Assembly: GCA_037127255.1 (NCBI GenBank)
Contig: JBANSL010000016.1
Span: 3,164,501-3,228,500, forward strand
Length of the DNA: 64,000 nt
Direction: 5' to 3'
Source of the DNA: Persicaria tinctoria
Lineage: Eukaryota; Streptophyta; Magnoliopsida; Caryophyllales; Polygonaceae
In this document: positions 63,174-64,000 of the stretch, one piece after another
Position numbering within the stretch: the first letter of the stretch is position 1
Layout of the letters: every line of letters starts with the position of its first letter
Notes under the pieces: generated by a model
The model's database searches: none
The model's input: only the letters and a program-made list of their open reading frames with translations
Told to the model about the DNA's origin: nothing
Program-made: the position numbers and the translations under genes

Positions 63174-64000
63174 TGAGGTTGTGCAATTCGGGTACACAAG
63201 GGTCGAGTGTATGTTTTGGAAAACCGCCCATGAATTTCAAAGGATTTGAAAATGTTTTAAAGGGGCAAAATGAACTTAAGATGCATGACCTAAATTGGAC
63301 TAAGTAATGAACTCGACTTGTAATAAAAGAGGAACACCGACCAAAACAGGGACGTGAGTGGGTAGTAAATGCGCTAGACCACCCCTATTGGGTGTAGTTG
63401 GGAACGGTAGGCAAAATACCAGCTTGTTCTTTACAGATGGGTTGGGAGACTCCAAGGAGATCATTATGAGTGTTATTGACTGATTCTATGCTGAGTGCTT
63501 GATGTGCTAAAGTCTGATTGGTATGTCTAACAATTAAATATGTATTGACTGATCTGTGCAAACGGGATAGTGGGAGTACCCTTGTTTCTGTGTGGTCAAA
63601 CTCAGCTTGTGTGGAACAGCCCATTCCTCTATATGTTGTTATAGCATGTTTACTTGTCCTATTGATCGTAGGATTGAATGGAAGTGTTAGCTGCATGAAA
63701 TGAATCAGCATGAGTTTACTCTACTAGGTTCATGATAGTGTGATCGTTAAATTTTGTTATCTTGATGAAGCAAGTTTCCTACTTGATAAGTGTTACAACT
63801 TGATGTCAACATGCCCTATATGATACGTAGTTCCCAATAAATGTTATGATGATGATCTTTAATGTAAAATCCGTGGTTGTATGTCATTATTTATCCATTT
63901 TGGTCACATTGCTTAGGTCTCCTATTGCATCTCGCTTCTTATCATGATTACGTGTCGTCTTTGCATTTTTAACTGAACTGTTATAATGATCGTACTACTG
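63174..64000 (+). other. Element C internal region, no gag frame seen
   Basis: The first ~450 bp follow the A leader (22457-22939). No gag frame opens in the 827 bp available; the 108-aa frame is antisense. Whether C is also non-autonomous cannot be decided from this window. Confidence 0.6.

Larger units (their letters stand above)
60003..64000 (+). mobile_element. LTR retrotransposon C, 5' part, related to A and B
   Basis: 5' LTR at 60003-63157 (TGTAAAGGCTCGG...GGGCCATTACA), then the tRNA-iMet primer site at 63162-63173 and a leader matching those of A and B (GTTGTGCAATTCGGGTACAC). It runs off the window, so the 3' LTR and target duplication are not visible. GTTAA (59998-60002) is the expected left duplication. 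It is inserted in the MULE transposase fragment. Confidence 0.85.

Overview
The window is plant nuclear DNA, most likely from a dicot. It has no operons or bacterial signals. The genes are intron-containing germin-like protein (GLP) genes with TATA boxes, and the rest is a dense mix of plant transposons (Helitrons, hAT, MULE, PIF/Harbinger and Stowaway-type MITEs, LTR retrotransposons with an initiator-Met tRNA primer site). No rRNA, tRNA, CRISPR or prokaryotic feature was found. Coordinates and boundaries were counted by hand from the sequence.

Host genes. Four germin-like genes lie in a tandem cluster on the minus strand: GLP1 (4287-5478), GLP2 (9880-10662), GLP3 (13901-15503, frameshifted) and GLP4 (50349-51684). 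All have a 124-nt first exon, a phase-1 intron at the same codon, and one large cupin exon. Three have a clear TATA box (GLP1, GLP3, GLP4) and GLP2 has a weaker one. A repeated upstream block built around GAATAGTGCCATCAA recurs upstream of every member. An extra copy (X2, 44946-50293) stands without its own GLP gene.

Layout. 1-4097: a hAT-type element, then Helitron H1 with an embedded Tourist-like MITE. 4098-13900: GLP1 and GLP2 with Stowaway-like MITEs, a hAT element with a fold-back MULE MITE inside it, Helitron H3, and a tiny LINE 3' end with a 17-bp target duplication. 13901-18904: GLP3 and spacer X1. 18905-44728: a Helitron (H2) in spacer X1 that was itself hit by LTR retrotransposon A (19357-42156), which was in turn hit by LTR retrotransposon B in the opposite orientation (22945-34104). 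44729-52308: rest of X1, spacer X2 (with its own hAT and PIF/Harbinger insertions), GLP4 and a partial spacer X3. 52309-55148: a MULE with long inverted repeats containing a Helitron. 55149-60002: a field of CTCGG/CCGAG motifs with a small broken gene, a 541-bp-offset duplication, a small Helitron and a broken MULE/FAR1-type transposase. 60003-64000: the 5' LTR and start of a third related LTR element (C), running off the window.

The most striking feature is the clean four-layer nest (tandem spacer, Helitron, LTR-A, LTR-B) with every junction readable. The paralogous spacer X2 supplies the empty Helitron site. LTR elements A and B share ~2.8-3.1 kb LTRs, a tRNA-iMet primer site and a ~5.47 kb internal region with no gag-pol reading frame, so they look like a LARD-like non-autonomous family. 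C has the matching LTR and primer site but is cut by the window edge.
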